This document shows, one piece after another, positions 10,898-24,800 of a stretch of DNA of 46,000 bases. How positions within the stretch are numbered: the first letter of the stretch is position 1; each line of letters opens with the position of its first letter. The notes beneath the pieces were generated by a model, which had not been told where the DNA came from, searched no databases, and was given only the letters and a program-made list of their open reading frames with translations. Source of the stretch: Symbiodinium natans (Eukaryota > Sar > Dinophyceae > Suessiales > Symbiodiniaceae). The translations under genes were made by a program, and so were the position numbers. The DNA lies in assembly GCA_905221605.1 (NCBI GenBank), contig CAJNDS010002226.1, positions 47,501-93,500 on the forward strand. The letters are read 5' to 3'.

Positions 10898-13800
10898 CTG
10901 ACACTCTAAGGTTCCCTAAATTAGGGTTAGGTTTAAGGTTCAGGGTTCAGGGTTCAGGGTTCAGGGTCCAGGGTCCAGGGTTCAGGGTTCAGGGTTCAGG
11001 GTTCAGGGTTCAGGGTTTAGGGTTTAGGGTTTAGGGTTTAGGGTTTAGGGTTTAGGGTTTAGGGTTTAGGGTACTCTAGAAAGGGCACCCTTTGTTAGGT
11101 TCCCTTATACGCCCCTCAAAACCACAAAAAGGCAACCTTTGTTTGGTCCCCTTATAAGCCCCTTAAACCCAAATAGTACACCCTTTGCTAGGTTCCCGTA
11201 TATGCCTCTTTAAAACACCAAAAGCGCCGCTTGTTCGGTGCCCTTCAAGCCCCTTTAAACCCACAAAGTACACCTTTTGCTAGGTTCCCTGATAAGCCCC
11301 AAAAAAGGGCACCCTTTGTTAGGTTCCCCTTTTTAAACCCAAAAGGGCACCCATTGCCAGGTTCCCTAATGAGCCCCTTGACAACCCTTTGGGATGTTGC
11401 CTCCTTATACTAGCAGTGCTTCATCTGTGTTATAAAAGTTGGGGCCACTCTGGGTCCTGCTGCATCTCCCGCATTGAGGTAGAGAGAGGGCGCCGAAAGG
11501 AAGTCGCATTTGGGAACCCCCAAGCAGGGGCACCACGAGTATCATAATTAGAATAGGGGCTTTGGGGCCTCGTTCACCTGACTTTACACTTATTCCTGGG
11601 GCCCCTTGCTACTTCCGGTAGTGTAGGGCTGCAGGGAGCCGAATCCATGAACCCCTGAAGCCCTGCCGCAAGAAGGGCCTGGGGCTTCGGGTTCAAGGCT
11701 ACCTTGATGCGAGGAGTATCTTAGATGGTCGAGAAAACTCGAAAGACTTGAGTTTTTTTTCACTTTTCTTGAACCCTGTGGGTTGTCCAGGTCCTCACGA
11801 AAAAAGAGCCTACGTTAGACTGTCCTTTGACTGTTACAACACTGAAGTACGTGTTAGGAGGTATGCAATATTATATTGTATATGATGCCCCTACCAGTAA
11901 CAAACCTAGAATCTGATAACCGTTGAAGACTGAAGACCTCGGCCAAATCCCTACAACCCTGTTAAACACCAAGCCCTAAACCCTAAGGCCCTAAGAAGGC
12001 CCCAAGTCCCGTAAGAATCTGCTAAGCTTATAAATTTATAAGCCAACCAAGCCCCAAAAACCTCAAAACTACCGATGCCAACCTAAGCGCCCGCAAAGGG
12101 GTTTGAGCTGAATTCTGAGGCCCTTGTTTTGTGGCAAGCATGTCTTCACCCATAATTTAGTTACTCCCCCGGCCCCCGTCGTGAACGCGCAGCCGCGGCT
12201 CTCAGCCGAAAAGCACGGAAAGCACACTGTTGAGGTGTAAGGCTTAGGCCCCAGAGCAACTTTGGACAAAATATGGACACCCTTTTTGGGCGTCGAGTTT
12301 CGCAAGGAATAGTGGAACTTTAACCGGTAAAATCCAGGAATAAAGCCACACTGCTCAGCTGCCTCCGGGGATGTCGGCTGCGCCGTTGAGGCCGAAAAAG
12401 AAGGAGTTTGCCTGCTTGGCGTACACAAAAGCCATCCAAACCCACAACCTAAAGCCTGTAAGCCCTAAGTAGGAGGGACCTTTTAGGATAATGCGACTGT
12501 GTGCGTTTCCAATGGTGCACTGCAATGGCAAGGCTTGTAAAGGGAGCTGCAGGGCTTGGGAGGGAAAACAATTGCAGAGGCAAGGCTCGTAGAGAGTGTA
12601 GGGTTTAGGGTTTAGGCTTAGGGTTTAGCGCTCAGGGTTTAGGGTTTAGGGCTTAGGGGGTGGAAAAAGGGTCAGGAAAGGGGCTTGGGGGGGGCATGGG
12701 GGAGGGGCAATGGCCGTCAATGGCCCCCCGATGTTGGGGAGAGGTTTCGACAAACCCCAGAGCCCGCGCTTGAGGGAGATGCAGGGGAAGGGAAAGGGCC
12801 AGTTTGCCTGAGTTAGGGTTTAGGGTTTCGGGTTTAGGCACAGGATCTACTTCAGGGAATGGGACCTGGACATTCCAAGAATAAGGTCGCCATCTGGTAC
12901 CCCGAGCCATCAGACAGATAGCCCCCCCCCACTGTTCAACTTTCTTGTAAACTGTAAACCAAGCATCCGCTTGAAACACCAATAGCCCATGGAGCACAAC
13001 ACACACGCCTGTCTTAGCCCTCCACGCCTAAAACCTTTCGAAAACCCTTCGAAGCCCCTTGAAAAACAAAACACAACCTGAACACCAAGCTTTTAAAAAC
13101 CCTTAACGCAACCCAAAAAACTCAAGAAACCCTCTAAAAAAACTGTCAAGAACCAAACAAAAGCACCTTCCCTTGAATCCATCACGGGGGTTGCTTCGGC
13201 CTACACCCTAAACCCTAAACCCTAAACCCTAAGCCCTGTAGGTTGCTTCGGCCTTGCCCTCCTTGAGGCAGCTTCCGGCAGTCTTTATCTTCGCCAGCGC
13301 GATGGCGACCTTCCGACCAGGACCCGTGGAGCCGGTTTAGGGTTTAGGGTCTGGGGTTTAGGGTTCAGGGTTTAAGGTTTAGGGTTTAGGGTTTAGGGTT
13401 AGGGGGGGGGGGGGGGGTTGAGGCGTTTGTGGGGTCCTTGAGTGGTGGGAGGTGTAAGGGCGGAGGCACTGCGAGCATGATGAGCAGCTAAACAAATGCG
13501 AGTACCTTAGCGAAGGTAATAGGCCACCCTAAACCCTAAACCCTAAACCCGAAACCCTAAAGCCATTAGAACTGAACTCTACTGACAAGTACCGATGGAC
13601 CTTCAAGTCTAGCGGGCAAGATAGGTACACCACCCTGGGCAGATTTTAGGGTTTAAGGTTTAGGGTTTAGGGTGTAGATTTTAGGGTTTAAGGTTTAGGG
13701 TTTAGGGTGTAGATTTTAGGGTTTAAGGTTTGGGGTTTAGCGTTTTAGGGAGCATCCCGCAGCCTTAGGGCTTGAAGGGCTTCAGGGGTTGAGGGTTTCG

Positions 13801-15815
13801 GATTCAGGAAGGGGCCGTAGGGCTGAGAAAGTGATTCAGATGGTCCGATCTTGTGATGAAGCCCTCAACTGCGCCCTGAGAAGCCCAAACACTAAACCTT
13901 GGAATAGGGTAAGGCTCTTCAATAGGGTCAGAACTCAGGGTGTAGGATATTGAGGGGTGTTCCCTAGAGCCTAAACCCTAAACTCCTAAACCCTAAACCC
14001 TAAGCCCCTGTGGTACCTGTAGCTGCCATGAGCTCAACTTGTCTTGTGCCACGGGTTTTGGGTTTTGGGTTTAGGGTTGCATGAGGGTTTGGGGTTGTGG
14101 AACAAGGGCGTAGTCTTCAGCTGAGTTTATTCATTACAAGGGGCATCTAGGGTTATTGGATTGGGGGCTGCAATAGGGTGTAGAACCCCTACCCCTCAGC
14201 CAACCTTGAACCCCAAACACCAATCCCTCGACCTTCAATCCCACACCCCAATGAGGTTGGCCCATCAAACCCTCTGAGCATTTCCGAGACAACACAACCT
14301 TAAACTCCAACAAAAGAAAGATACGCAACATATCCCCAGCCCTAACCCCTAGGGCTAAACCCTAAACCCTAACCCTAAACCCTAAACCCTAAACCCTTAA
14401 CCCCCAGAACCCCGCCTCGGAGTCTTCGAGCCTCTTGGCTGCCTGCGTCTTTTCGTTGGCACTATCAGGGCTGCTCCAGGACTGGGGGTTAAGGGTTTAG
14501 GGTTTAGGGTTTCGGGTTTCGGGTCTTGGGCTTAGGGTCCCTAGGGTTCGGGGTTTAGGCTTCGGGCCCAACTCGCCCAGTGCATCCGCAAAACCACCAG
14601 CAACTCGTGGCTCGCAGTGCTTAGGGCCTGGTTTAGGGTTTAGGGTTTAGGGTTCAGGGTTTAGGGAGGGTTTAGGGTTTAGGGTTTAGGGTTTAGGGTT
14701 TAGGGTTTAGACTTGGGATGTTCCCCCTTATACTAAGATTGTAGTAGCGGGTACTATGATCGCTATTTAAGGACTGATAAGATAAAAAGGGGAACATCCC
14801 AAGTTTAGACTCTTAAAAAACCATCGCTTCGTGCTGGCCTTTCCAAACTCATCGTTTTGCCCCAAATAATATGACTAGTGATCCACGTACACGAGTGAGA
14901 ACGAAGTCCTTTATCTTGTCTCTCTTAAATTTAATGACTTCGTGAACAACTTTAAAAATATTGGAAATGCAACCATAAATGCTGTAATTCTAAGGAAGCA
15001 CGCGGGCTAATCTAATGTTTAATGGACGTTTTGCCCGCGAATTGATCTAATAAAGAGAGTGAAGATAATAATGCTAGTCATATGGTCTTTACATGAATTT
15101 GTGTGTAGGTTTCAGAGTTCCGGCACCCTGGCTGGAAGAGCCACCAGGAAAAACCAGGCCCTAAACTCATGACATCCTAGACGATGCCCACTGTGATGTT
15201 TCGCCCTTCTGCTAACAGTCCTTCAGAGGGATTCTGGCCTAAACCCTAAACCCTAAACCCTAGTACCCCGAAATATGATCCCTATTAAGGGGCTGCTAGT
15301 ATGAGGGGAAACATCCCACATCCCCACCCTTAGCCATGGTAGGCGGGCCAGTGACCTGGAAATGAATAGGGTGCACCGTTTTGCTTTGAAAAGGGAAGGG
15401 TTTAGGGTTTAGGGTTTAGGGCTTAGGGCTTAGGGTTTAGGGTTTAGGGTCTAGGGTTTAGGGTTTAGGGTTTAGGGTGTAGGGTGCAGGGTGTAGGGTT
15501 TAGGGTTTAGGGTGTAGGGTTTAGGGTGTAGGGTTTAGGGTTTCAGGGTTTCAGGGTTGAGGGTTGAGGGTTTATGGTTTAAGGATCCTCACCCTGAAAT
15601 ATGGTCGGAAGGTAACTACCATCCGAATGAACTACCCCCCCCCCCCCCCCCCCTGAAACAAACCTTTGGCCCAAATACGGGCTTCATAGGCGCTATGATT
15701 ACATCGTTAAATTTTGCAAAACATTACAACGTTCGATCTAGTCGAACTTGCTACAGTAAATCCAGCACTATTACATACTATATGTATATCTATACATGCA
15801 TTCGTATAAAAAGTG

Positions 15816-15847
<32 letters not shown>

Positions 15848-18800
15848 TGTATGTATGTATGTATGTATGTATGTATGTATGTATGTATGTATGTATGTAT
15901 GTATGTATGTATGTATGTATGTATGTATGTATGTATATATATGTATACATACGCATGCATACACATAAATAAACGGAAAACTCAAAAAACACCACATATG
16001 GGGGACCATACACGTATGTATGTATGTATGTATGTATGTATGTATGTATGCATGTATGTATGTGTGTGTATGTGTGTGTGTGTATGTGTGTATGTATGTA
16101 TGTGTGTGTATGTTTGTATGCATGTACGTATGTATGCATGTATGCATGTATGCATGTATGCATGTATGCATGTATGCATGTATGCATGTATGCATGTATG
16201 CATGTATGCATGTATGCATGTATACATGCACGCATGTATACATGTATGCATGTATGCATGGATGCATGGATGCTGGATGCATGGATGCATGGATGTATGG
16301 ATGTATGGATGTATGTACATGTAAATCTTTATGTATATGTATACGTACACGCCGAGCCTTCAAGGAGCCTTCGGCGCGAAGCTCCTCGGCTTTGGCGTCG
16401 CCCTGAGGAAGACCACACGGGATCGGGGTTGGGAACCTAGGGTCGAAGATCCTGGGTGAGGGTTTAGGGTTTAGGGTTTAGGGTTTAGGGTTTAGGGTTG
16501 AGGGTTGAGGGTTGAGGGTTTAGGGTTTAGGGTTGAGGGTTGAGGGTTTAGGGTTTGCCGGGTTTAGGTTGTAGAGTAGAGCTTCGTGGCTGCTTTCGGG
16601 CCACCCGCCGTCCAGCTCTTGTTGTTAAGGGATTCGATCTAACTTAGAACTCCTAGGAGTCTAGGGTTATGGTTTTAGGGATCAGGGTTTAAGGTTCAGG
16701 GTTCAGGGTTTAGGGTTCAGGGTTTGGGGGTTCGGTGGTTGCGAGTTTGGGGTCCGACTAGAGCCTTGTAGAAGCTGCCTTGTGGGGTTGAGGGCAAAGC
16801 CTTCATCTCCTTCTGCAGGGAACACGCATGTCTGGCAGAGGCCCCCATGCAGGACTACAGGAAAACTACTGGGTGGGGTCCCCTTACTGTGCGAACTATC
16901 CTCGGGTGACTTGAACTGCTACTTCACAGTTTCCATCATGCGTGAAAACCTGAAAGCCCCCAACCCTAAGCCCCAAACCCTGCCTCAGCTCGGATCCTGG
17001 CTGCTTCGGCCTCCGCTTTGGCCTACCCGCGGCGCGTTTGATGGGTGCCGGCTAGGCTGCTTACTCAGGATGTGGGGTTTCGGGTTCGAGAGGTTAGGGC
17101 TTATAGGGCTCTAGGTCCTTGTGAACTAGGGCTCTAGGGTGTAGAGCGCAGCCATGTACCAGAAACCTTCCAACTACCCTAAAGCGGCATGCAATTGCAC
17201 ATTGTCATGGGGTCGGCAAGGCTTCGTGCTAGGGCGGTTAGGGATGGGGGTGTCTGGGTCGGCTTGAGTTGCTTTGCAGCACTGTGATTCCAAAGACCTC
17301 CTTGCGAGAAGAGGTAGGTGCCAGCTGCGAATACGACAACGGCAATGTATTGTCAGTAGTGCAATCGGGAAGCCTAACGCAGAATCGCCAACATGCAAGA
17401 TGCACAACGTACATGTCAAGCCCGAGACTGTGTAGCTCGCTCTCTCTTGCAAAGTAGTCAGCAGGCTGACCTCATCTACATCATCGACATCATGCTCGTC
17501 AGAAAATTGCCGGGCTGATTTCCACACCCGCGACTATACTGCAAACAGGCTGGAAGGGACAAAGTGGGGCCCTGACTTTAGGAAACTCCAAGCCCTGAAC
17601 CCCTAGCCCTAAACCCTAAACCCCTAAACCCCTAAACCCCTAAACCCCTAAACCCCTAAACCCCTAAACCCCTAACCCCTAAACCCCTAACCCCCTAAAC
17701 CCCTAAGCCCCTAAACCCCTAAACCCCTAAACCCCAAAACCCCAAAACCCCAAAACCCCAAAACCCCAAAACCCCAAAACCCCAAAACCCCAAAACCCCT
17801 AAACCCCAAAACCCCCAAAACCCCAAAATCCCAAAACCCCAAAACCACAGCAAAAACCTTCCGGCTGGCCTTCAAAAGCAAAGCTTGCGCCTCGCCTGAG
17901 GAGGTCAAAGCTCGAGAGAGTTGAGGGTTCGGTAGGGTTTGGGGTTTAGGGTTTGAGGCTTCGGGGTTTAGGGGGTTTTGGGATTGGGGTTTAGGGTTTG
18001 GGGTTTAGGGGTTTGGGGTGTAGGGTTTGGGGGTGAGGGTTTGGGGTTTAGGGGTTAGGGTTTGGGGTGTGGGGTTAGGGTTTGGGAATTCAGGGTACCC
18101 TATCTTGTATATACGTTGGCCCTAAAGCTACCTATTTGGGAAAGGCGCAAGTATACGCTACGCACGTGGACCTTTGGGGCTTCTCGGTGGGTAGCAGAGC
18201 TGGTTCGCTGCTTGTCGAGGGTTTAGGGTTTAGGGTTTAGGGTTTTCAGAAGCGGGGTACTGGGGCCGGAGTCACAGTGACTAGACTACGTAGCTTGCTT
18301 TTTCCGATTGAGCCCAAGGCGCCTGTCAAGCAGGAACTTGTCTCATGAATGCTATTTGACGCTTGCATGCTTGTTCATGCCTATACAAGTGTTCGTCTAA
18401 CAGACTCTGCACTATACGAAATCCAACTCGGCGCTTGTGTACAGGAAAATCTCACACCCGTCTTATCAACGAGTGGATGAGTGCGCCTCAAGAGAAGTGA
18501 AATTCGTCACTCAGCTGGAGCTTCTTCTTTCACAACGGCCTCGTTGCTCTCCAAGGCCTCGTTCAGAAGCTTGGGCTTCATGCTCTTGGTCAAGCAATCA
18601 GCCAACTGAAGATGGGTTGGTATCCATCGCAGGATGTCACCGAATGGTGCGAAGGCTTCGCTCGTCGGTGTCTCGTCTACCCACAGTGCTTGGCGCAATG
18701 CTGTCATCTCGATAGCAAGACGCTTGTCTTCCACTGGTCTGGGTACCGACGACAGCAAATGATCTGTGAGCGATCTGCAGTCGGAGTACTGCAGATGTAG

Positions 18801-21800
18801 CATCTTTCTCGGCGCTACTTCGCTCCAGTCATGCAGTGACGGCAGCTTGCCTTGCAACTCTAGGAGTGTCGCACGGATTCTGTCTCCATGCTCGGTGGCG
18901 TGCTGTAGGCTGTACGCTTCACACTGTAGTGTCGCGCGGCAGACTCGCTTCATTGTAGAGCTACCGAATGCAACCAGGTGAAGCTTGTGCTTTGGTGCGT
19001 TCACGTCGCGTGCCGTTTCCGCGTCAGTGAGGTAGTGCAACCTCCCCCTCTGGGACTTGTACCCAGCTTCAGCAGCAAAAGAGGCGTCACAAAATGTGAC
19101 TACTGCGAGGGGGCCACTGCTCCACGGCAGTATCTTGGCGCGATACACGATGCAGCGTTCTGCGTCGGCTAAGGCGAGTGCGACCACACGGTTGGCCTCT
19201 CTCATCGTGTCGATGGTCGCGACGGTCACTCGCTGCTGCAACGCGTTGACGCGGTACGCGAGGTCGGGCCTTGTTGCCCGGGCCACCCACGCGAGTGAAC
19301 CTATGACGGACCGAAGCGCCGTCCTCTGTCCTTGTGTGACAGGTGTCGTCAACTTTGCACCCTTGGGGATCTCGAGGGGAGCGATGGCACGCGTGTTGTC
19401 CCTTGAGTTGATCTCGATGGTGCCATCGGGGTGCTGAGCGTATTCCCTGCCACAGAACCTGAAGCTACCCTCTTCGATCCTCCCGATTTTGAAGTGGTCC
19501 AGCAACTGCTGGATCTTCAGCTCGCCCTCACCGAACGCTGCCCAGAAGAAGTCGTCCACGTGAGTGCACAGCATAGCGCACAGCCGGCCGCTTGTGTCGT
19601 GCGCGTAGTACAACGCGGACATGATCTGGGATGACTTCAGTCCGATGCACTTTGTCTCTTCGACTATGCGAAGGTAGAGGTTTCGGCCGGCGTCGGTCGT
19701 TCCATACACTGGGACACGGGCAATCATGTAGCCGGATTCCTGGATCTCCTTGTCCGGAACGCCCTTGGGGTTGCTAGGGGCCTTGAGGATCAGCAATCTC
19801 TCGAGCGGCTTACCCTGAAAGTAGGCGTTCGTGATGTCGGCTGCCTTGATTCGCAAGCCGAGGGAGGATGCCCAGGAACAAATGAAAGCCAGTGCTTCAG
19901 GCTCGGCTGTCGGGGAATCTGCACGAATGTCCTCCCCTGTGGAGATGTATGTGCTCGAAATTCCCGCATGCGACTAGCCTAGCTTTGTATTTGGGACGAT
20001 AGCCGGGGGTGCCTTTCAAATGTTCATGTTTGTCGGTGAGAACCCACTTGGTGGGCACGCAGATGTGTCCTTGGCTAAGCAACTCCTGCACTTGCTTCTT
20101 TGAGCAAGGTATCACAGCGTGAAATTCCTGATACTTGGCCCACTCTGCGAGCATAGCCTCGTCCAACCCCAACTGCACCTCGGCCGGGCTGTTGTGGTAG
20201 TCCAAAAGTGAGGCTAGGAAACTCGTTCCAACTTCCTCGTCGTCTGAGGAATGCATGTCGTCTGCTCGCTCAGACTCCTCCTGACGGGGCTGCTCTACTT
20301 GGGGTGTTGGAATACGCGTTTGTGGGAACTCCAAGTCTTCCATCATCTGATGTTCATCTGCGCGCAACTTTCCCAAGTGATTCATAGTGAACCCAATGAT
20401 GCTGAACCTTTGCCCTTCATGGGGTTCCACCATATGGAGTTTCTTTGGATCAAAACGAAGGACTTTGCCTCGAGTGGTGTGTAGAGTCCCGGGAACAAGG
20501 TTGCCACAAACGTCAATCACTGTGTTCCCCTCAGGGTTTTCTATCCACAGGTGACCTCCTTTCGAATAATTTCCCAAACTCATGGTGAAGTTGAGCGACC
20601 CCTTCAAATTGGAGTTGTCTTTGTGCAAACTTGCCCGCGATTCGCTTACTTGGATCCCATTCCAAGTGAACTCGGTGTAGCCTGCCTTCTCACAGTGGTG
20701 CCTCAGGAAGCGGTTCAAGTAGGTCACAAAGCACGGGCGTTGCTTAGTAGGGTTAGAAATCCCAACAAAACCACCGTGCCTATAAACACCGAAACTGGCG
20801 GCAAGCTCATCATCTGTTGCGTCTTGGAACATCGCTCTTTTCGTCCTCTTCGGTTTGTGTTCCTTGCACAACCTGAGCAGCTCGAGACAGTGGCTCGTCT
20901 CGAAGGCCATTGCTTCCAGGAGCTCGCATGCCTTTGTTTCTACAGGATCGGTGTCCTGTGCCTCAGCCATCAGAGCGCTGGAGCTCTGTCTGAGCGGGGA
21001 ACGAGTTCTTTCCCTGCCCGTCTTATCACTGGGCGAAATCTCTTTGCTTGTGACGGCGGGACTCTCGGCCGCTGCGACTCTCATGGGAGTAGAGGGAGCC
21101 GACGCTATGCCAGTGTTCGGTCTGGGGGTAGAAGGCGCTGTTACTGGATCCTTATCTCTTTCGTCGAGATAACGTTGCTCTGGACCGTGGACAATGGAAC
21201 CTGGTAGAACGGGTTCTCCGGTCAGAACTCGGCGTGCAGCTACTTCGACCTCATCCGCAGGCCTCATCTTTCTGGCATTGACTAACACAGGCACACCCTC
21301 ATGCAGCAACCAGTATGCATTCTCTGCCTCGCGCCCTATCACGCGGCTTGCAGTTGACCACACAGTGGATGTTGAACCGGGCAAATTGTCCCTTCGATAA
21401 ATGACTAAATCGCCCACCTGATACTCCATGTCCATGGGAGCTGCATTCCTTTGCAATGCACGAGCAACCTTCCTGGACGAGTCCAAGTGCACGAAGGCCT
21501 TGCGGGCTTCTTCCCGGGCCCTATGTCGGGAGTAGAAAGGAGTAAAGGAGTGGTCTCATCGAAACGGGCCAACAAAGTTCCCATGCTCTCATCTTCATCC
21601 ATGACTGAACCTGGTGTCCTAGGTCGCTTGCCTAGCACATGCTGTGATGGGCTGAAACCTTGATGCCTGGACAGGTCATTCTTTGTAGTCACACACTCAC
21701 TGACCACCATGACCATGTCCTCCCAAGTCGAGGGCTGAATCTCCTGCACTGTTTTTCTTACCAGTGCCTTGAGCAAACCACCATGTCTTTCGACCTTTCC

Positions 21801-24800
21801 TATGGTCTGCGGAGATTCTAAGGGTGCATTTCGGAGATGAATCCCATGTTGCCCCATGTAACTTGCAAACTCTCCCTTGAAATGCGTTCCCCTATCAACC
21901 ACTACATGTTGTGGATGTCCTGCCCACGATACCCATCGCTCCATGAAGACCTGCAAACACTGTCGTGCGCTGGGATTGCCACCTCCTGACTTTATCAGGG
22001 CTACTTGCTGGAAGCTGGTTCCCATGTCGACCATGTTGACTGCAGTGTAGCGGGTACCTTCGACATCCTTTACTTCCATGCAATCTATGCCAAGTGTGTG
22101 ATTGAACTCTTTCGGAAACACCGATTCCCCTGAGACTGGATGGTGTCGCGGAACTGGTGCAGTGTCTAGGCAAGCCTTACATCTGTGAAGGCGGGCAGCT
22201 AGGATGAACTCCTTGGATGCCTTGCTCTGCCTAAGGACCTGCTCCAGGACTTTACCTGGGAGATGACCGAATGCCCTATGGAGTCGCCTGATAGCAACCC
22301 TCGTGCGCTGTGGGAGCGAACGCCAAGCTGCTCTGCGTTCTTCCTCCGATGCCGGAGTACCTGGAAAGGACAGTTGCTCGAGGATGAGTTGCTCTCTCTC
22401 TTCAGGGGTGAACACTGAGGCCCCATTGTCTTGCTCCCTAAGTAGTTCAGCCATCTCTTCATCGGGGATGAGTTCCTGATCTTCCATGTCGGAACCTAAA
22501 CCTTCCGACACTACAAAGCAATTGCGTGTGTAAGAGTTCAGGTAAAGCTCCTGTGAAATGTCACGACATGTGGCCCAGAAATCATGTTCTTCCGTGTCTG
22601 CATAGCAACGGGGGCTCATGCCATAGCTCTCGGTCCATGTGGACAAAACCTGGAGTGCATCGTCGATGTTCGGCCCTATCCCGGAAACATTCAAGTCTCC
22701 TCTTACCTCGACGGTACTTTCGAGTGTTGGGCATCCATAGGGGCTCACCAAGACAATGCTTACTCCAGCTGTGTCAGCTAGGCACTCACACTCTAAACAC
22801 AACTCCTCGGTGGGAGCGTCGACCCTCAGAACTATGAGACCGGGCACACCTGTCTCCAGGTTGGCAATGGTCTCGCTGATCACCTGCGCGTCAAGGGATT
22901 CGGATACCCATTTGCAGTGTGAAATAGGAGGCTCAGTGGGGGTGAAGGCAATCATGTGATCCGTAGCCACTGCTGCATTGAACGCAATCGCTTGCAACAC
23001 ACGATCTCCCGCAACCATTTCCTGAATCCCACTAAGCACCCTCTTCCTCTGCCTGTTGCTGAGTTTGGGCAATGAGTGTGCAGTGTCACGGGTAACTGCT
23101 CTGGGACCATCATGTGCAGGGATTAGCTCAAACTCATCGTCGGAATCCTCAACATCGAACCTTACCTGCTTGAACTCCCCAAAGTCATTAACCCCCTGCA
23201 ATGACGCCTATCTGCGCTCAGCTCATCGCGGTCTGCAAGGGTCTTCGGAACTGTGTCCGGTGCAAAGGCCTTTGGATACAACCAAAGCACAAGGTACGCA
23301 CCTCCACTTGGCGGAGGCTCGGTTGGGCACACTTGCTCGGCCTTGAATTCACCACAAACGTCCTCGGTACTGTGACCGGGAGGACACACCGTCCCCTGTG
23401 GGATCCACACGCCGCCCTTGTTCTTCGGGTTGTCGTTGAGAAACAGCCACCCGATCGGTGTAGGGCCTTTGACATTCCCACAAGGCTTGTATCCCTCCCT
23501 CGTGTGAGGGGTCACGGCAGTCACCTTGAAGTTGTGGCGCTCGGACTTGTCGGTGTGTTCCTGATCCTGTGTGGAGAAGGATTTGGGCATGTAAGGGCCA
23601 ATCCACAACGCCGGACTCGGACGCCCATACAGAAGGCCGCAGAACTCGTGCATCACCTGGTCCGGGAGCAGGTCGACCAGGACTCGCCTATTCCACGAAA
23701 GGCTGGCGTCATCCGAGGTCGGAATCTCCGTGAGATCCAATGCGAGGATTGCCGGATCGAGCTTAATGCGCTTGCCCTCTCCCGGCGGTGCGGGGCCCTG
23801 ACTCTTCCTCCACTGCGCCCAAGCGGCGTTGGAGTTGTCAGCCGCCGGATCGTGGAAGTAGTTCTTGAGCTCCCGCCTGTCCAGGGGTCGATTCTCCTCA
23901 AAGCGCCTCTGCCAGAACTCCTCGTCGGCTGCCCTGTTGGCACGCGCCTCCAAGTGTGGGGTCCACCGCCTCACAGGTGGCTTGGGTGGCTCGGGCGGAG
24001 CCTGATGATCCCAATCGCCAGCTCGGGACCACTCATCATCCCAAGCATCCCACTGGTTCTGGTCATATGAGGAGGTCTCGCGAGCGGTGTCGCGGTAGCT
24101 GCTGCTGGGGCGCCACCGATCACGGTCACGATCACGATAAGAAGACGACTCTCGGCGAGAAGACTGCGCTCTGTGATCATCGTGGTGGCTTGACCTCTCC
24201 CTCCGGACCTTTCTCCGGGAGTCACTCGAACTGCTCCCGGGAGCGGGAACGACCTCCAAACTGGCTTGCAGGAGCTGTTCTGCACGCTCCGCTCTCCGTT
24301 CCGCCTCCTGCTTGTCCCGCTCGGCGTCCCGGAGCTTGCTTCGAAGTGACTCGACTTCCTTGTCGCGCAGCGCTAACTTTCTCTCCAGGGTTTGTACCTG
24401 GGCCTGAACCGGCAGATGACTTGAGGTGGCAGTGAACACACCTGAGCCCGCTTGCTGATGAAGCCTCCCTGTCAGGGAGCTCGGGTCCCACTTCGCCACG
24501 TAGGAGGTGTGCTGCTTGCCACGAAGCCCCAATCGAGTAGCGGCCTGCGATGCTGACTCTCCCTCTCCAGGCGCTACTTCCAGCGGATCTGTCGGGACCT
24601 CTTCCACCTCGTCGTCTGCGTCCAGGTCAGTGACTTCCTCCGGAGCTGTGCCCGGGGCCCTTTCAGGCTCTGACTCGCAATGCAAAATGCATGTGGTGCT
24701 CTCCTTGACATCGCCTTCCAGATACTTGATGAAGTCGGCTAACACTTGTTCGTAGCTCGCCCTCGCATCGTCTGGGCGATGTGTGCACCAGCTGCAATGC

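Larger units (their letters stand above)
13746..14710. repeat. Degenerate and regular arrays around exons 23 and 24
   Basis: C-strand at 13,968-14,008 and 14,354-14,400; G-strand at 14,486-14,570 and 14,633-14,709. Exons 24 and 23 occupy the unique islands between. Confidence 0.85.

Noticed and set aside
15557-16440. Long open frames on both strands rich in MYVC or HTYI repeats
   Set aside because: They are translations of TATG and TGCA microsatellites, which have no stops in any frame.
16570-16630. Possible SPFH exon between exons 21 and 22
   Set aside because: Open on the minus strand, but no acceptor/donor pair keeps phase with both neighbours, which already join directly.
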